Translations under genes and position numbers: made by a program
Notes under the pieces: generated by a model
What the model saw: the letters and a program-made list of their open reading frames with translations, nothing else
The model's database searches: none
What the model was told of the DNA's origin: nothing
Shown here: one piece after another, positions 10,481-18,235 of the stretch
Numbering within the stretch: the stretch's first letter is position 1
How the letters are laid out: every line of letters starts with the position of its first letter
Assembly: GCA_024684515.1 (NCBI GenBank)
Contig: JAIKWS010000086.1
Span: 1-64,000, forward strand
DNA: 64,000 bases
Direction: 5' to 3'
DNA from: Prevotella sp.
GTDB lineage: Bacteria > Bacteroidota > Bacteroidia > Bacteroidales > Bacteroidaceae

Positions 10481-10833
10481 ATTCAAAATGAAAGAATATG
10501 CAAGTCGTTATTAACTTTTAAACCAACAATTATACGTTAAACTATCATTTTGTTACTAAAATGCGTGGTTTTCTTTCTTTTTGAAATTTCTAGTACGGTT
10601 ATTTTCTCTTGTTTCTTACATTTTGATGTTTTGGTTCAAAAAGAAGGTACTTGTGTGCGATAACAGCGGTTGATATGTATCAATTGACACTTTGATTCGA
10701 AATGGATGGTTTTTGTGTCATAATGCTATCAATATGACTCATGTTTGCGTTTATTGATTTACATTTTGTAAGATACGCTGTGATTTAACAAACAAAGTGA
10801 TAAACTTTTGATGGCTGTATTTGCAAATTGTCG

Positions 10834-10841
10834 TAACTTTG
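10834..10841 (+). promoter_or_regulatory. -7 promoter box for PII-amtB
   Basis: TAACTTTG matches TAnnTTTG and leaves a leader of about 50 nt before the PII start codon. The leader contains a small CCCCACGGGG palindrome at about 10858-10867. Confidence 0.65.
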
Positions 10842-10898
10842 CAAAAAAAATTAAAAGCCCCACGGGGTCTAGTATTAATTAAATAAGGTATAAAGATT

Positions 10899-11246
10899 AT
10901 GAAAAGGATTGAAGCAATCATCCGTAAGACCAAGTTCGAGGATGTGAAAGAAGCGCTGTTACAGTCTGACATCGACTGGTTTGAGTACCATGATGTACAT
11001 GGCATTGGCCAGAGCCGTCAGGAACGAATATACCGTGGTGTGCAATATTCGACTGATGTCATTGAGCGTGTAGCCATCACTATTGTATGTCGTGACGTCA
11101 TCTTGCAGCCAACGATCAAAGTATTGTTGAAAGTTGCCCACACTGGCGAGGTCGGTGACGGTCGAATCTTCGTGAGCGATGTCATTGATACCTGGAGCAT
11201 ACGCACAGGAGAGAATGGCGACACCGTGCTTAAGGACAAGAAGTAA
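10899..11246 (+). CDS. glnK: PII nitrogen regulatory protein
   Basis: This small trimeric signal protein reads 2-oxoglutarate and ATP/ADP and binds targets such as the ammonium transporter. The 115-residue chain shows the PII fold: start MKRIEAIIRKTKFEDVKEAL, a T-loop at about 36-53 ending in RGVQYSTD with a tyrosine at position 50 (equivalent to the modified Tyr51 of E. coli), and the nucleotide-binding GEVGDGRIFV. The T-loop sequence (GIGQSRQERIY) differs from proteobacterial GlnB/GlnK. amtB follows 47 bp downstream, the classic glnK-amtB pairing. Whether it is uridylylated is unknown; no glnD is in the window. Confidence 0.93.
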   Translation: MKRIEAIIRKTKFEDVKEALLQSDIDWFEYHDVHGIGQSRQERIYRGVQYSTDVIERVAITIVCRDVILQPTIKVLLKVAHTGEVGDGRIFVSDVIDTWSIRTGENGDTVLKDKK

Positions 11247-11293
11247 GTGAAGAATGAAGAAAACAGAATAGTAACACGAAAAATTTTCAGGAT

Positions 11294-12547
11294 ATGAACG
11301 AAATTGGATTATCACTCGACACCGTATGGATGCTATTGGCAGCTATGTTGGTATTTTGGATGCAGCCGGGATTTGCGCTGTGTGAGGCTGGATTTACACG
11401 GGGCAAGAACACCGCCAACATCCTCATGAAGAACTTTGTAGACTTTATGTTCGGCTCTCTGCTGTTCTTCTTCCTAGGATTCGGATTCATGTTCGGTTCT
11501 GAAGGTGCAGGCTTCATAGGGGCACCAAACTGGGGCGATCTCTCTTTCTATAAGGGCGACCTGCCTGTAGAGGGCTTTCTCATCTTTGAGACCGTGTTCT
11601 GTGCCACCTCAGCCACTATCGTCAGTGGTGCCATGGCAGAACGTACCAAGTTCTCGATGTATCTTCTTTATAGTATGTTTATCTCACTCATCATCTATCC
11701 TGTCTCGGGTCATTGGACGTGGGGCGGCGGATGGCTGTGCAATGGTGAGGCGGACTCGTTTATGATGAGTACCTTTGGCTATATCTTCCACGACTTTGCA
11801 GGATCGGCTATTGTGCATAGCGTTGGTGGTGTGCTGGCCCTGATAGGTGCTATGGCACTTGGTCCCCGTGTTGGTAAGTATGCTGTTGATGGCAAGAGTC
11901 GTGCTATCCCAGGCCATAACCTGGCCATGGCGGCACTTGGCGTATTCATTCTCTGGTTAGGATGGTTTGGTTTCAACCCCGGCTCGCAGCTGGCAGCCTC
12001 TGGTGAGGTGAACCGCATAGCCATCTCGCATGTGTTCCTCACCACTAACCTGGCAGCGGCAGCAGGTGGCATCGCTACGATGTTCATCACATGGATGAAG
12101 TATGGCAAGCCCTCACTCTCACTGACACTGAACGGTGTGCTGGCAGGACTTGTTGGTATCACTGCTGGTTGTGACCTGGTGTCGCCATTCGGAGCTGTCA
12201 TCATTGGACTGGTCTGCGGTGTGGTGCTTGTCTTCTCCATTGAGTTTATCGACCATAAGCTGCATATTGACGATCCTGTGGGCGCCTCTTCCGTACATGG
12301 TGTGTGTGGTATTCTCGGTACCATCATGACTGGTCTGCTCTCTACCTCCAATGGTGCCTTCTATGGTCATGGATGGGGATTCTTCGGGGCAGAGTGCTTC
12401 GGCATCCTGATGATCGACCTCTGGGCAGCAGCATGTGGCTTCGTACTCTTCTATGGTATCAAGAAACTTCGTGGCCTGCGTGTCGACAAGCGCATAGAGG
12501 AAGAAGGCCTCGATATCTACGAGCATGGTGAAAGCTGTTATAACTAA
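11294..12547 (+). CDS. amtB: ammonium transporter
   Basis: AmtB brings ammonium across the inner membrane as a trimer and is usually gated by PII. The 417 residues contain about 11 hydrophobic segments. The twin pore histidines lie in AGSAIVHSVGG and SSVHGVCGILG, and the family opening AAMLVFWMQPGFALCEAGF is present. There is no cleaved-looking signal peptide. It directly follows the PII gene and is probably cotranscribed with it. Imported ammonium would feed glnN and gltBD nearby. Confidence 0.96.
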   Translation: MNEIGLSLDTVWMLLAAMLVFWMQPGFALCEAGFTRGKNTANILMKNFVDFMFGSLLFFFLGFGFMFGSEGAGFIGAPNWGDLSFYKGDLPVEGFLIFETVFCATSATIVSGAMAERTKFSMYLLYSMFISLIIYPVSGHWTWGGGWLCNGEADSFMMSTFGYIFHDFAGSAIVHSVGGVLALIGAMALGPRVGKYAVDGKSRAIPGHNLAMAALGVFILWLGWFGFNPGSQLAASGEVNRIAISHVFLTTNLAAAAGGIATMFITWMKYGKPSLSLTLNGVLAGLVGITAGCDLVSPFGAVIIGLVCGVVLVFSIEFIDHKLHIDDPVGASSVHGVCGILGTIMTGLLSTSNGAFYGHGWGFFGAECFGILMIDLWAAACGFVLFYGIKKLRGLRVDKRIEEEGLDIYEHGESCYN

Positions 12548-12606
12548 TCATCTAAGAAATTTATTTTAGGAACTATTGTAAGAAACTATTTAAACGAACT
12601 ATTGTT

Positions 12607-13323
12607 ATGAAAAAGGTAATTAGATTGTTTGCTCTCCTCACCCTGCTCTCTCTTGGGGTGACAACTGCGGAGGCACAGGAAGGTGTAGAGACGACGGTGA
12701 GTGCAGATGTGGTTAGCCAGTATATATGGCGTGGCCTGGATTGTGGCGATGCAGCCGTGCAGCCCACTCTCAGTATCGGATATAAAGGTCTGTCGCTGTC
12801 GGCATGGGGTAGCTATGGGATTACAGATCCTGCAGATGTCAAGGAACTGGATCTTACGCTTGCCTATAGCACGGGTGGGCTGAACGTTGGCATCGCCGAC
12901 TATTGGTTCTCTGCCGGTGCTGATCCCAGGGGACGCTATTTCAAGTACGATGCCCATGGCACTAACCATGTCTTTGAGGCCAATGTCGGCTATGACTTCG
13001 GACCGCTGGCACTACAGTGGTATACCAACTTTGCAGGCAATGACGGTACGAACAACGACGGCAAGCGAGCCTACAGCAGCTATGTCGAGGCAACAGTCCC
13101 ATTTGTGTTAGCAGGCGTCGACTGGGCTGCTGTGGCTGGCGTCGTTCCCTTCGCCACCACGTCATACGGCACGACGGGACTCTCCGTCACCAATCTCTCG
13201 CTCCGGGCAACGAAAGAAATCAAGGTAAGCGACTCCTTTGCCATTCCTGTCTTTGCTCAGTTCACGGGCAATCCCTGCTCACAGCACGCATACCTGGTTT
13301 TAGGTTTTACGCTGCAACCATAA
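12607..13323 (+). CDS. small outer-membrane beta-barrel protein, TorF-like putative porin
   Basis: This 238-residue protein has a signal peptide (about residues 1-24, ending TTAEAQ) followed by alternating beta-strand segments typical of a small barrel. The opening of the mature part, DVVSQYIWRGLDCGD, and later strands such as LNVGIADYWFS resemble the TorF family of putative porins. It sits 59 bp after amtB and is closed by a strong hairpin, so it probably belongs to the PII-amtB transcription unit. Its substrate is unknown; a role in letting small nitrogen compounds through the outer membrane is only inferred from position. Confidence 0.7.
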   Translation: MKKVIRLFALLTLLSLGVTTAEAQEGVETTVSADVVSQYIWRGLDCGDAAVQPTLSIGYKGLSLSAWGSYGITDPADVKELDLTLAYSTGGLNVGIADYWFSAGADPRGRYFKYDAHGTNHVFEANVGYDFGPLALQWYTNFAGNDGTNNDGKRAYSSYVEATVPFVLAGVDWAAVAGVVPFATTSYGTTGLSVTNLSLRATKEIKVSDSFAIPVFAQFTGNPCSQHAYLVLGFTLQP

Positions 13324-13337
13324 TCTTTTCCAGGTTC

Positions 13338-13374
13338 TATCCCCCTCACCCGAAGCGTCGGGATGAGGGGGATA
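13338..13374 (+). terminator. strong hairpin after the porin gene
   Basis: The arms TATCCCCCTCA (13338-13348) and TGAGGGGGATA (13364-13374) pair perfectly, with an inner CCCGA/TCGGG stem and an AGCG loop. There is no T-run after it, so it may act as a stabiliser or a bidirectional terminator. Confidence 0.65.
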
Positions 13375-13486
13375 ATTGTGTCTGCAACTTTGCAAAAATA
13401 CATATTCTTTTATCATTTATGGAACTTTATTTGGCAGTTTCGTCCTATTTCGTTTCCTTTGCACCAGATTTTCATGCATTAAGACA

Positions 13487-14386
13487 ATGAAGAAGACAAT
13501 TCTCACCATCACAGGTAGCGACGGCACGGGAGGGTCGGGTGTACAAGCGGACATTCGCTTCATCAGCAGTCTAGGCGGTGTGGCGGTTTCGGCAGTCACC
13601 TCCATCACGGTACAGAACACATTGGGCATACAGCTGTTCCACGACCTGCCTGCTATCGTTGTCCGTCAGCAGATAGAGGCCATCATCAACGACCTGCAGC
13701 CACAGGTGGTGAAGATTGGGCTGTTGCGACGTGTCGACGTGGTGGAGATGCTTGCCGAGGTGCTGGGCAGATACCGTCCTGAGCAGATCATCTATGCCCC
13801 CGTGCTGAAATCGACTAGGGGCGAGGAACTGGTGTCGCCAAAGGTCTATGAGGTTATCAGCCGCCTACTCATCCCCCTATGCACCATTGTCCTTGAGCCT
13901 TCTGACCTGCCTCTGGGACCACGACGCCACGGACATGCCAACCAGTTGTCGTCAGCGGTGGCCTATTATCTCAGTCTTGGTGAATCTGTTGACGTGGCCA
14001 TGCTTCATGCACGAGCCTATCTCAAGCAGTTGCCTGCCGACTATGCCGATGGTAATAATCGCAGCGAGGAGTTGTACAATCAGTTCCTCGATGCAGTGGG
14101 TCATTACTACAACCGCTATGCCGACGTAGCCTTCTATGCCGAGCAGCTCAATGTCACGTCACGCTACCTCGGCCAGGTGACAAGACGCATTGCAGGCCGC
14201 TCGCCCAAGTCTATTATCGACGAGCTCATCATAACGGAAATCGTATCGCTGCTCACTACCACTACCTGGCCGCTCAAGGACGTTGCCCTTCGACTGGGCT
14301 TCTCCTCGCAGGCTCATCTCTCCCGCTTCTTCAAGAAGCACAAGGGGCTCTCGCCCACAGACTATCAACACAAGAACATGCAATAA
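13487..14386 (+). CDS. degenerate ThiD/PdxK-like domain fused to an AraC-type DNA-binding domain
   Basis: The 299-residue protein starts at ATG 13487 ([18 protein letters not shown]). An in-frame upstream start is unlikely because the 5' part overlaps the promoter region. Residues 6-46 match the substrate-binding N-terminus of hydroxymethylpyrimidine/pyridoxal kinases ([17 protein letters not shown], then ITVQNTLG). The middle is about 50 residues shorter than ThiD. The ATP/anion-hole signature HGTGC-xLSAA is replaced by [12 protein letters not shown] (148-159), so the catalytic cysteine and glycines are gone. Residues about 200-299 form two helix-turn-helix units of the AraC family, ending [20 protein letters not shown]. 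pdxS and pdxT follow 77 bp downstream. I infer a transcription regulator that senses a pyrimidine or B6 vitamer; residual kinase activity is not excluded. A weak promoter box (CAACTTTG) lies at 13385-13392. Confidence 0.8.
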   Translation: MKKTILTITGSDGTGGSGVQADIRFISSLGGVAVSAVTSITVQNTLGIQLFHDLPAIVVRQQIEAIINDLQPQVVKIGLLRRVDVVEMLAEVLGRYRPEQIIYAPVLKSTRGEELVSPKVYEVISRLLIPLCTIVLEPSDLPLGPRRHGHANQLSSAVAYYLSLGESVDVAMLHARAYLKQLPADYADGNNRSEELYNQFLDAVGHYYNRYADVAFYAEQLNVTSRYLGQVTRRIAGRSPKSIIDELIITEIVSLLTTTTWPLKDVALRLGFSSQAHLSRFFKKHKGLSPTDYQHKNMQ

Positions 14387-14403
14387 TTTATCCCCAACAC
14401 AAA

Positions 14404-14434
14404 AGTACTCCCAGAGAGAAGTCTGGGCCGTACT
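14404..14434 (+). promoter_or_regulatory. hairpin/dyad in the pdxS leader
   Basis: The arms AGTAC-CCCAGA and TCTGGG-GTACT are separated by a 6-nt loop in the 77-bp gap before pdxS. It could be an RNA hairpin (there is no T-run after it) or a dyad operator for the AraC-type regulator upstream. Confidence 0.45.
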
Positions 14435-14463
14435 CGGGATTATCATTTTCAACTCAAATCATT

Positions 14464-15339
14464 ATGCAAAACGAACGAGTAAAGCTCAACCGCCAGTTGG
14501 CGCAGATGCTCAAGGGCGGTGTGATTATGGATGTGACAACGCCAGAACAGGCACGTATCGCCGAAGAGGCTGGTGCCTGTGCCGTGATGGCTTTGGAACG
14601 TATTCCTGCTGATATCCGTGCGGCAGGCGGTGTCAGCCGTATGAGTGACCCCAAGATGATACGGGGCATACAACAGGCAGTCTCCATTCCCGTGATGGCA
14701 AAGTGCCGAATCGGGCATATCGCCGAGGCACAGATTCTACAGGCCATAGAGATCGACTATATCGACGAGAGCGAGGTGCTGAGTCCTGCAGATAACATCT
14801 ATCATATAGACAAGACCAAGTTCGACGTGCCCTTCGTATGTGGGGCAAAGAACCTAGGTGAAGCTCTGCGTCGCATTGCCGAAGGTGCTACGATGATCCG
14901 TACCAAGGGAGAGCCAGGGACTGGTGACGTGGTGCAGGCCGTCAGTCATATGAGGCTGATGCAAAGCGAGATACGTAGGTTGGTAAGCATGAGCGAGGAC
15001 GAACTCTATGAGGCAGCCAAGCAATTGCAGGCTCCATTCGAACTGGTCGCTTTCGTGCATAGGGAAGGACGGCTGCCGGTGGTCAACTTTGCAGCTGGTG
15101 GCGTGGCAACCCCTGCCGATGCCGCACTGATGATGCAGCTTGGTGCAGAGGGCGTTTTCGTAGGCAGTGGCATCTTCAAGAGTGGCAACCCACAGAAGCG
15201 TGCGGCAGCCATCGTGCAGGCAGTCACCAACTACCAGGATGCCAAGATGCTGGCAGAACTCAGCGAGGACCTAGGAGAGGCCATGGTAGGCATCAACGAA
15301 CAGGAAATAGAACTGCTGATGGCAGAACGGGGCAAATGA
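14464..15339 (+). CDS. pdxS: pyridoxal 5'-phosphate synthase, synthase subunit
   Basis: PdxS builds PLP from ribose 5-phosphate, glyceraldehyde 3-phosphate and ammonia supplied by PdxT. The 291-residue length and the sequence are typical. [17 protein letters not shown] and [18 protein letters not shown] form the N-terminal part of the barrel. The ribose-phosphate lysine lies in [10 protein letters not shown], and the phosphate loop is [10 protein letters not shown]. The C-terminal [13 protein letters not shown] is the second phosphate site. The gene overlaps pdxT by 4 bp. The PLP made here serves DapL, among others. Confidence 0.96.
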   Translation: MQNERVKLNRQLAQMLKGGVIMDVTTPEQARIAEEAGACAVMALERIPADIRAAGGVSRMSDPKMIRGIQQAVSIPVMAKCRIGHIAEAQILQAIEIDYIDESEVLSPADNIYHIDKTKFDVPFVCGAKNLGEALRRIAEGATMIRTKGEPGTGDVVQAVSHMRLMQSEIRRLVSMSEDELYEAAKQLQAPFELVAFVHREGRLPVVNFAAGGVATPADAALMMQLGAEGVFVGSGIFKSGNPQKRAAAIVQAVTNYQDAKMLAELSEDLGEAMVGINEQEIELLMAERGK

Positions 15340-15902
15340 CGATAGCAGTACTGGCATTGCAGGGAGCCTTTGCCGAACATCAGCAGATGCTGCAGCGGCT
15401 AGGAGTTGACACCTTTCAGGTGCGACAACTGGCCGACTGGCAACAGCATAAGGATGCTCTCGTCCTGCCCGGTGGAGAGAGCACCGTACAGATGCGGCTC
15501 CTTCATAACCTGGGACTCTATGAACCTATCCGTGAGGCCATTCTTGATGGCCTTCCCGTCGTGGGTACGTGTGCGGGTATGATTCTACTCTCCCAGGGCT
15601 ATCTGAATACGATGTCTGTACGGGTGTTGCGCAATGCCTATGGGCGACAGTTGGGCAGTTTTCATACTGTGGGCAGTGTGGCGGGGATGGGCAGCGATAT
15701 CCCCATGACCTTTATCCGTGCACCCTATGTGCAACAGGTCCTCTCGCCCGACGTGGAGATTCTGGCACAGGTCGACAGTCGTGTGGTAGCCGTCAGACAG
15801 GGTCGCCAATTTGCCACGGCCTTCCATCCAGAGCTGGATGATGACCTGCGCTTCTACTTCCACTTCCTGGCTTCAGTCACGAACGCTGCAGGCGAGCAAT
15901 AA
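15336..15902 (+). CDS. pdxT: pyridoxal 5'-phosphate synthase, glutaminase subunit
   Basis: PdxT releases ammonia from glutamine and passes it through a tunnel to PdxS. The 188-residue class I amidotransferase shows the glutamine-binding [11 protein letters not shown], the nucleophile elbow [21 protein letters not shown], and the His-Glu pair in FHPEL. Its start overlaps the end of pdxS (ATGA), which implies translational coupling and balanced 1:1 supply. It is one of several glutamine-consuming enzymes in this neighbourhood. Confidence 0.95.
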   Translation: MTIAVLALQGAFAEHQQMLQRLGVDTFQVRQLADWQQHKDALVLPGGESTVQMRLLHNLGLYEPIREAILDGLPVVGTCAGMILLSQGYLNTMSVRVLRNAYGRQLGSFHTVGSVAGMGSDIPMTFIRAPYVQQVLSPDVEILAQVDSRVVAVRQGRQFATAFHPELDDDLRFYFHFLASVTNAAGEQ

Positions 15903-15930
15903 TAAGGCCAGAGGATATGGCCTGGCCGGG

Positions 15931-16019
15931 GCGAAAAACAGGCTTGGAAGCAAGAAAAGGGCTTTGGATGGCGAAAAAAGGGGGCTCTGACGAGCAAAAA
16001 GAGGCGCTAGAGGGAGCCT
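15931..16019. repeat. degenerate A-tract array with a period of about 21 bp
   Basis: About four loose units each combine GC-AAAAA with a GGCTyTrG-like segment, at spacings of 19-22 bp. They are much more diverged than the neighbouring palindromic units. Confidence 0.4.
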
Positions 16020-16066
16020 TAGGATACGTGCTTGTCGTGCTGGAAACAGGATGCCGGAGCCAGTAT

Positions 16067-16125
16067 TTGCGGCCTCACTAGGGAAAAATATCTGCCTAGT
16101 GAGGTAGCTAAAAATCCTAGTGAAA
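16067..16125. repeat. palindromic intergenic units, CCTCACTAGG type
   Basis: CCTCACTAGG (16073-16082) and its exact reverse complement CCTAGTGAGG (16095-16104) lie 22 bp apart. A partial third core, CCTAGTGA, follows at 16116. The same core recurs at 29.75 kb. Confidence 0.6.
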
Positions 16126-16128
16126 ATG

Positions 16129-16327
16129 AAAAAAGTGACAAACGTGACAAATGACAGCGTCATTTTCCGAGCCCAGGGGTTTTTGGAAATTTGGAGAAAC
16201 CAAAGTTATATTAATAATTATATCTATTAATATATAAATATGTACTCAATTACGAGATTTGCAGCAATAGCCTGGGTGCAAATAATGACGCTGTCATTTG
16301 TCATAATTGTCATGTTGTCACTTTTTT
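16129..16327. repeat. long inverted repeat of TGAC/GTCA-rich arms around an AT-rich centre
   Basis: The left arm, 16129-16164, starts AAAAAAGTGACAA and ends ATGACAGCGTCATT. The right arm, 16284-16327, is its imperfect reverse complement, starting AATGACGCTGTCATT and ending GTTGTCACTTTTTT; it has 8 extra bases and one more GTCA. Each arm contains the near-palindrome ATGACAGCGTCAT. Just inside the arms, CCCAGG and CCTGGG extend the symmetry. The central 119 bp are strongly AT-rich. Confidence 0.7.
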
Positions 16328-16514
16328 GAGGGCTGTGTACCTCTCTATCAACTTTTTTGTCTTTTCTTTCAGTTTGTAACAAAATGAAAGAAGAATTGTC
16401 TTGGTTTTGCCAAAAAGTAAGGAATAGTGGGTTGTAAATTTACAAAATGATAGTTTATCTGTTTTTTAACAATCAAAAAGGAAGGCATTAAACTACTTTT
16501 TTTATCAAATGTAT

Positions 16515-16522
16515 TACTTTTG
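16515..16522 (+). promoter_or_regulatory. -7 promoter box for pyrG
   Basis: TACTTTTG fits TAnnTTTG. The predicted leader to the pyrG ATG is about 95 nt. Confidence 0.55.
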
Positions 16523-16621
16523 CAGTCCATAAAAGTGTCGGCTTTCGTCCGCCCTTTACATGCCATATCTTCAGCAGCGTCGTGTTAGCAAGGGGAGTAG
16601 GCTCAACGAAAACATTATTTT

Positions 16622-18235
16622 ATGGAAACGAAGTATATTTTTATCACTGGTGGTGTGGCCTCCTCGTTAGGAAAGGGCATCATCTCGGCATCGCTGGGCA
16701 AACTGTTGCAAGCCCGTGGCTACAGGATAACCATCCAGAAGTTTGATCCCTATATCAATATCGACCCTGGGACGCTGAATCCATATGAACATGGCGAATG
16801 CTATGTGACGGCCGACGGCATGGAGACGGATCTGGATCTGGGGCACTACGAACGGTTTACAGGCATCGAGACGACACGTGACAACAGTGTGACCACGGGA
16901 CGCATTTATCTGAGTGTGATAGAACGGGAGCGACGGGGTGACTATCTGGGAAAGACCATCCAGGTGGTGCCGCATATCACGGACGAGATAAAACGTCGCA
17001 TCCTGCTGAACGCCACGAAGCACGAGCTGGACTTCGTCATCACGGAAATTGGTGGTACCATCGGCGATATAGAGAGCCAGCCGTTTCTGGAGGCCATACG
17101 CCAGTTGCGTTGGGAACTGGGACCTACACGGGCCCTGAACGTCCATCTGACCTATGTGCCCTATCTGGCTGCTGCTGGCGAGCTGAAGACGAAGCCTACG
17201 CAGACCAGTGTGAAGCAGTTGCAGGGACTGGGTATCCAGCCCGAGGTACTGGTATTGCGCACGGAGCACGAGCTGAGCGATGAGCTTAGGTCGAAGGTGG
17301 CCCATTTCTGCAATGTGGACCTGGCGGCTGTAATCCAGAGTCAGGATATGCCTAGTATATACGAGGTACCAGTGAATATGCAACGACAGCAATTGGATGC
17401 CGTGATACTGAAGAAAATGGGTGTGGAGCCAGGTGAGACACCAGGGCTGGGACCCTGGCGTGACTTCCTGGAGCGTAGGAAACAAGCCTCGGAGGTGATA
17501 CGGATTGGACTGGTGGGCAAGTACGACTTGCAGGATGCCTACAAGAGCATCCTAGAGAGCCTGGCTCACGCGGGTACCTATCATAATAAAAAGGTGAAGC
17601 CCATTTTTATAAATAGTGAGCATATCACTGGCGAGAATGTGGCAGAACAGTTGCAGGGCATGGCGGGTATCGTGATCTGTCCAGGCTTCGGCACTCGTGG
17701 CATCGAGGGTAAGATTGTGGCCGCAGACTATACCCGTGAGCATGATATTCCTACTTTGGGCATCTGTCTGGGCATGCAGATGATGGTGGTGGCCTTTGCT
17801 CGTCAGGTGCTGGGCTATCAGGATGCCAACAGCAGCGAGATGGACGGTAGTACACAGCATCCTGTGATCGACCTGATGGAGGAGCAGAAGAGCATCCGCC
17901 AGATGGGGGGCACCATGCGACTGGGTGCCTATGACTGTGAACTGCTGGAGGGCAGTCGTACGTGGCAGGCCTATGGCGAGGAACGGCTGATACGCGAGCG
18001 CCATCGCCATCGCTATGAGTTCAACAACCAGTACCAGGAGGCTTTCGAGAAGGCTGGCATGCGGTGTGTGGGCATCAACCCGGCGGCCTCGCTAGTGGAA
18101 ATCGTGGAGATTCCCGACCTGAGATGGTATGTCGGTACGCAGTTCCATCCTGAATATTCGTCGACCGTGCTGCATCCACACCCTCTGTTTATGGGCTTTA
18201 TAAAGGCATGTATAGATGGAACAGCTGAAGCATGA
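16622..18235 (+). CDS. pyrG: CTP synthase
   Basis: PyrG aminates UTP to CTP using ATP and glutamine. The 537 residues hold an N-terminal amidoligase (FITGGVASSLGKGIISASLG, with the Mg/ATP region YINIDPGTLNPYEHGE) and a C-terminal class I glutaminase (nucleophile in GICLGMQMM, His-Glu in FHPEYSS). Its last 20 bp overlap the start of purF, so the two are cotranscribed. It opens the operon pyrG-purF-carA-carB-asnB, all glutamine-dependent steps. Confidence 0.97.
   Translation: METKYIFITGGVASSLGKGIISASLGKLLQARGYRITIQKFDPYINIDPGTLNPYEHGECYVTADGMETDLDLGHYERFTGIETTRDNSVTTGRIYLSVIERERRGDYLGKTIQVVPHITDEIKRRILLNATKHELDFVITEIGGTIGDIESQPFLEAIRQLRWELGPTRALNVHLTYVPYLAAAGELKTKPTQTSVKQLQGLGIQPEVLVLRTEHELSDELRSKVAHFCNVDLAAVIQSQDMPSIYEVPVNMQRQQLDAVILKKMGVEPGETPGLGPWRDFLERRKQASEVIRIGLVGKYDLQDAYKSILESLAHAGTYHNKKVKPIFINSEHITGENVAEQLQGMAGIVICPGFGTRGIEGKIVAADYTREHDIPTLGICLGMQMMVVAFARQVLGYQDANSSEMDGSTQHPVIDLMEEQKSIRQMGGTMRLGAYDCELLEGSRTWQAYGEERLIRERHRHRYEFNNQYQEAFEKAGMRCVGINPAASLVEIVEIPDLRWYVGTQFHPEYSSTVLHPHPLFMGFIKACIDGTAEA

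Larger units (their letters stand above)
10432..10898. other. divergent control region between gltB and the PII gene
   Basis: This 467-bp AT-rich gap holds one promoter box for each direction and no credible gene. It contains a near-palindrome TGATATGTATCA around 10671-10682, and a second ATCAATATGA-like element near 10728. Because it separates glutamate synthase from PII and AmtB, it is a natural site for nitrogen control. No operator of a known nitrogen regulator could be recognised. Confidence 0.6.
15903..16621. other. repeat-rich 719-bp region between pdxT and pyrG
   Basis: No credible gene is present. In order it holds a GGCC-rich short hairpin, a degenerate A-tract array (15931-16019), palindromic CCTCACTAGG-type units (16067-16125), a pair of TGAC/GTCA-rich inverted arms (16129-16327) and the pyrG promoter with a leader of about 95 nt. 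Confidence 0.7.

Noticed and set aside
13376..13486. A longer N-terminus for the ThiD-like/AraC fusion
   Set aside because: The extra 37 codons cover the likely promoter box (13385-13392) and show no resemblance to the kinase N-terminus, which starts at [10 protein letters not shown].
15873..16163. A 96-codon minus-strand frame in the pdxT-pyrG gap
   Set aside because: It spans the A-tract and palindromic repeats and one inverted arm, with composition explained by those repeats.
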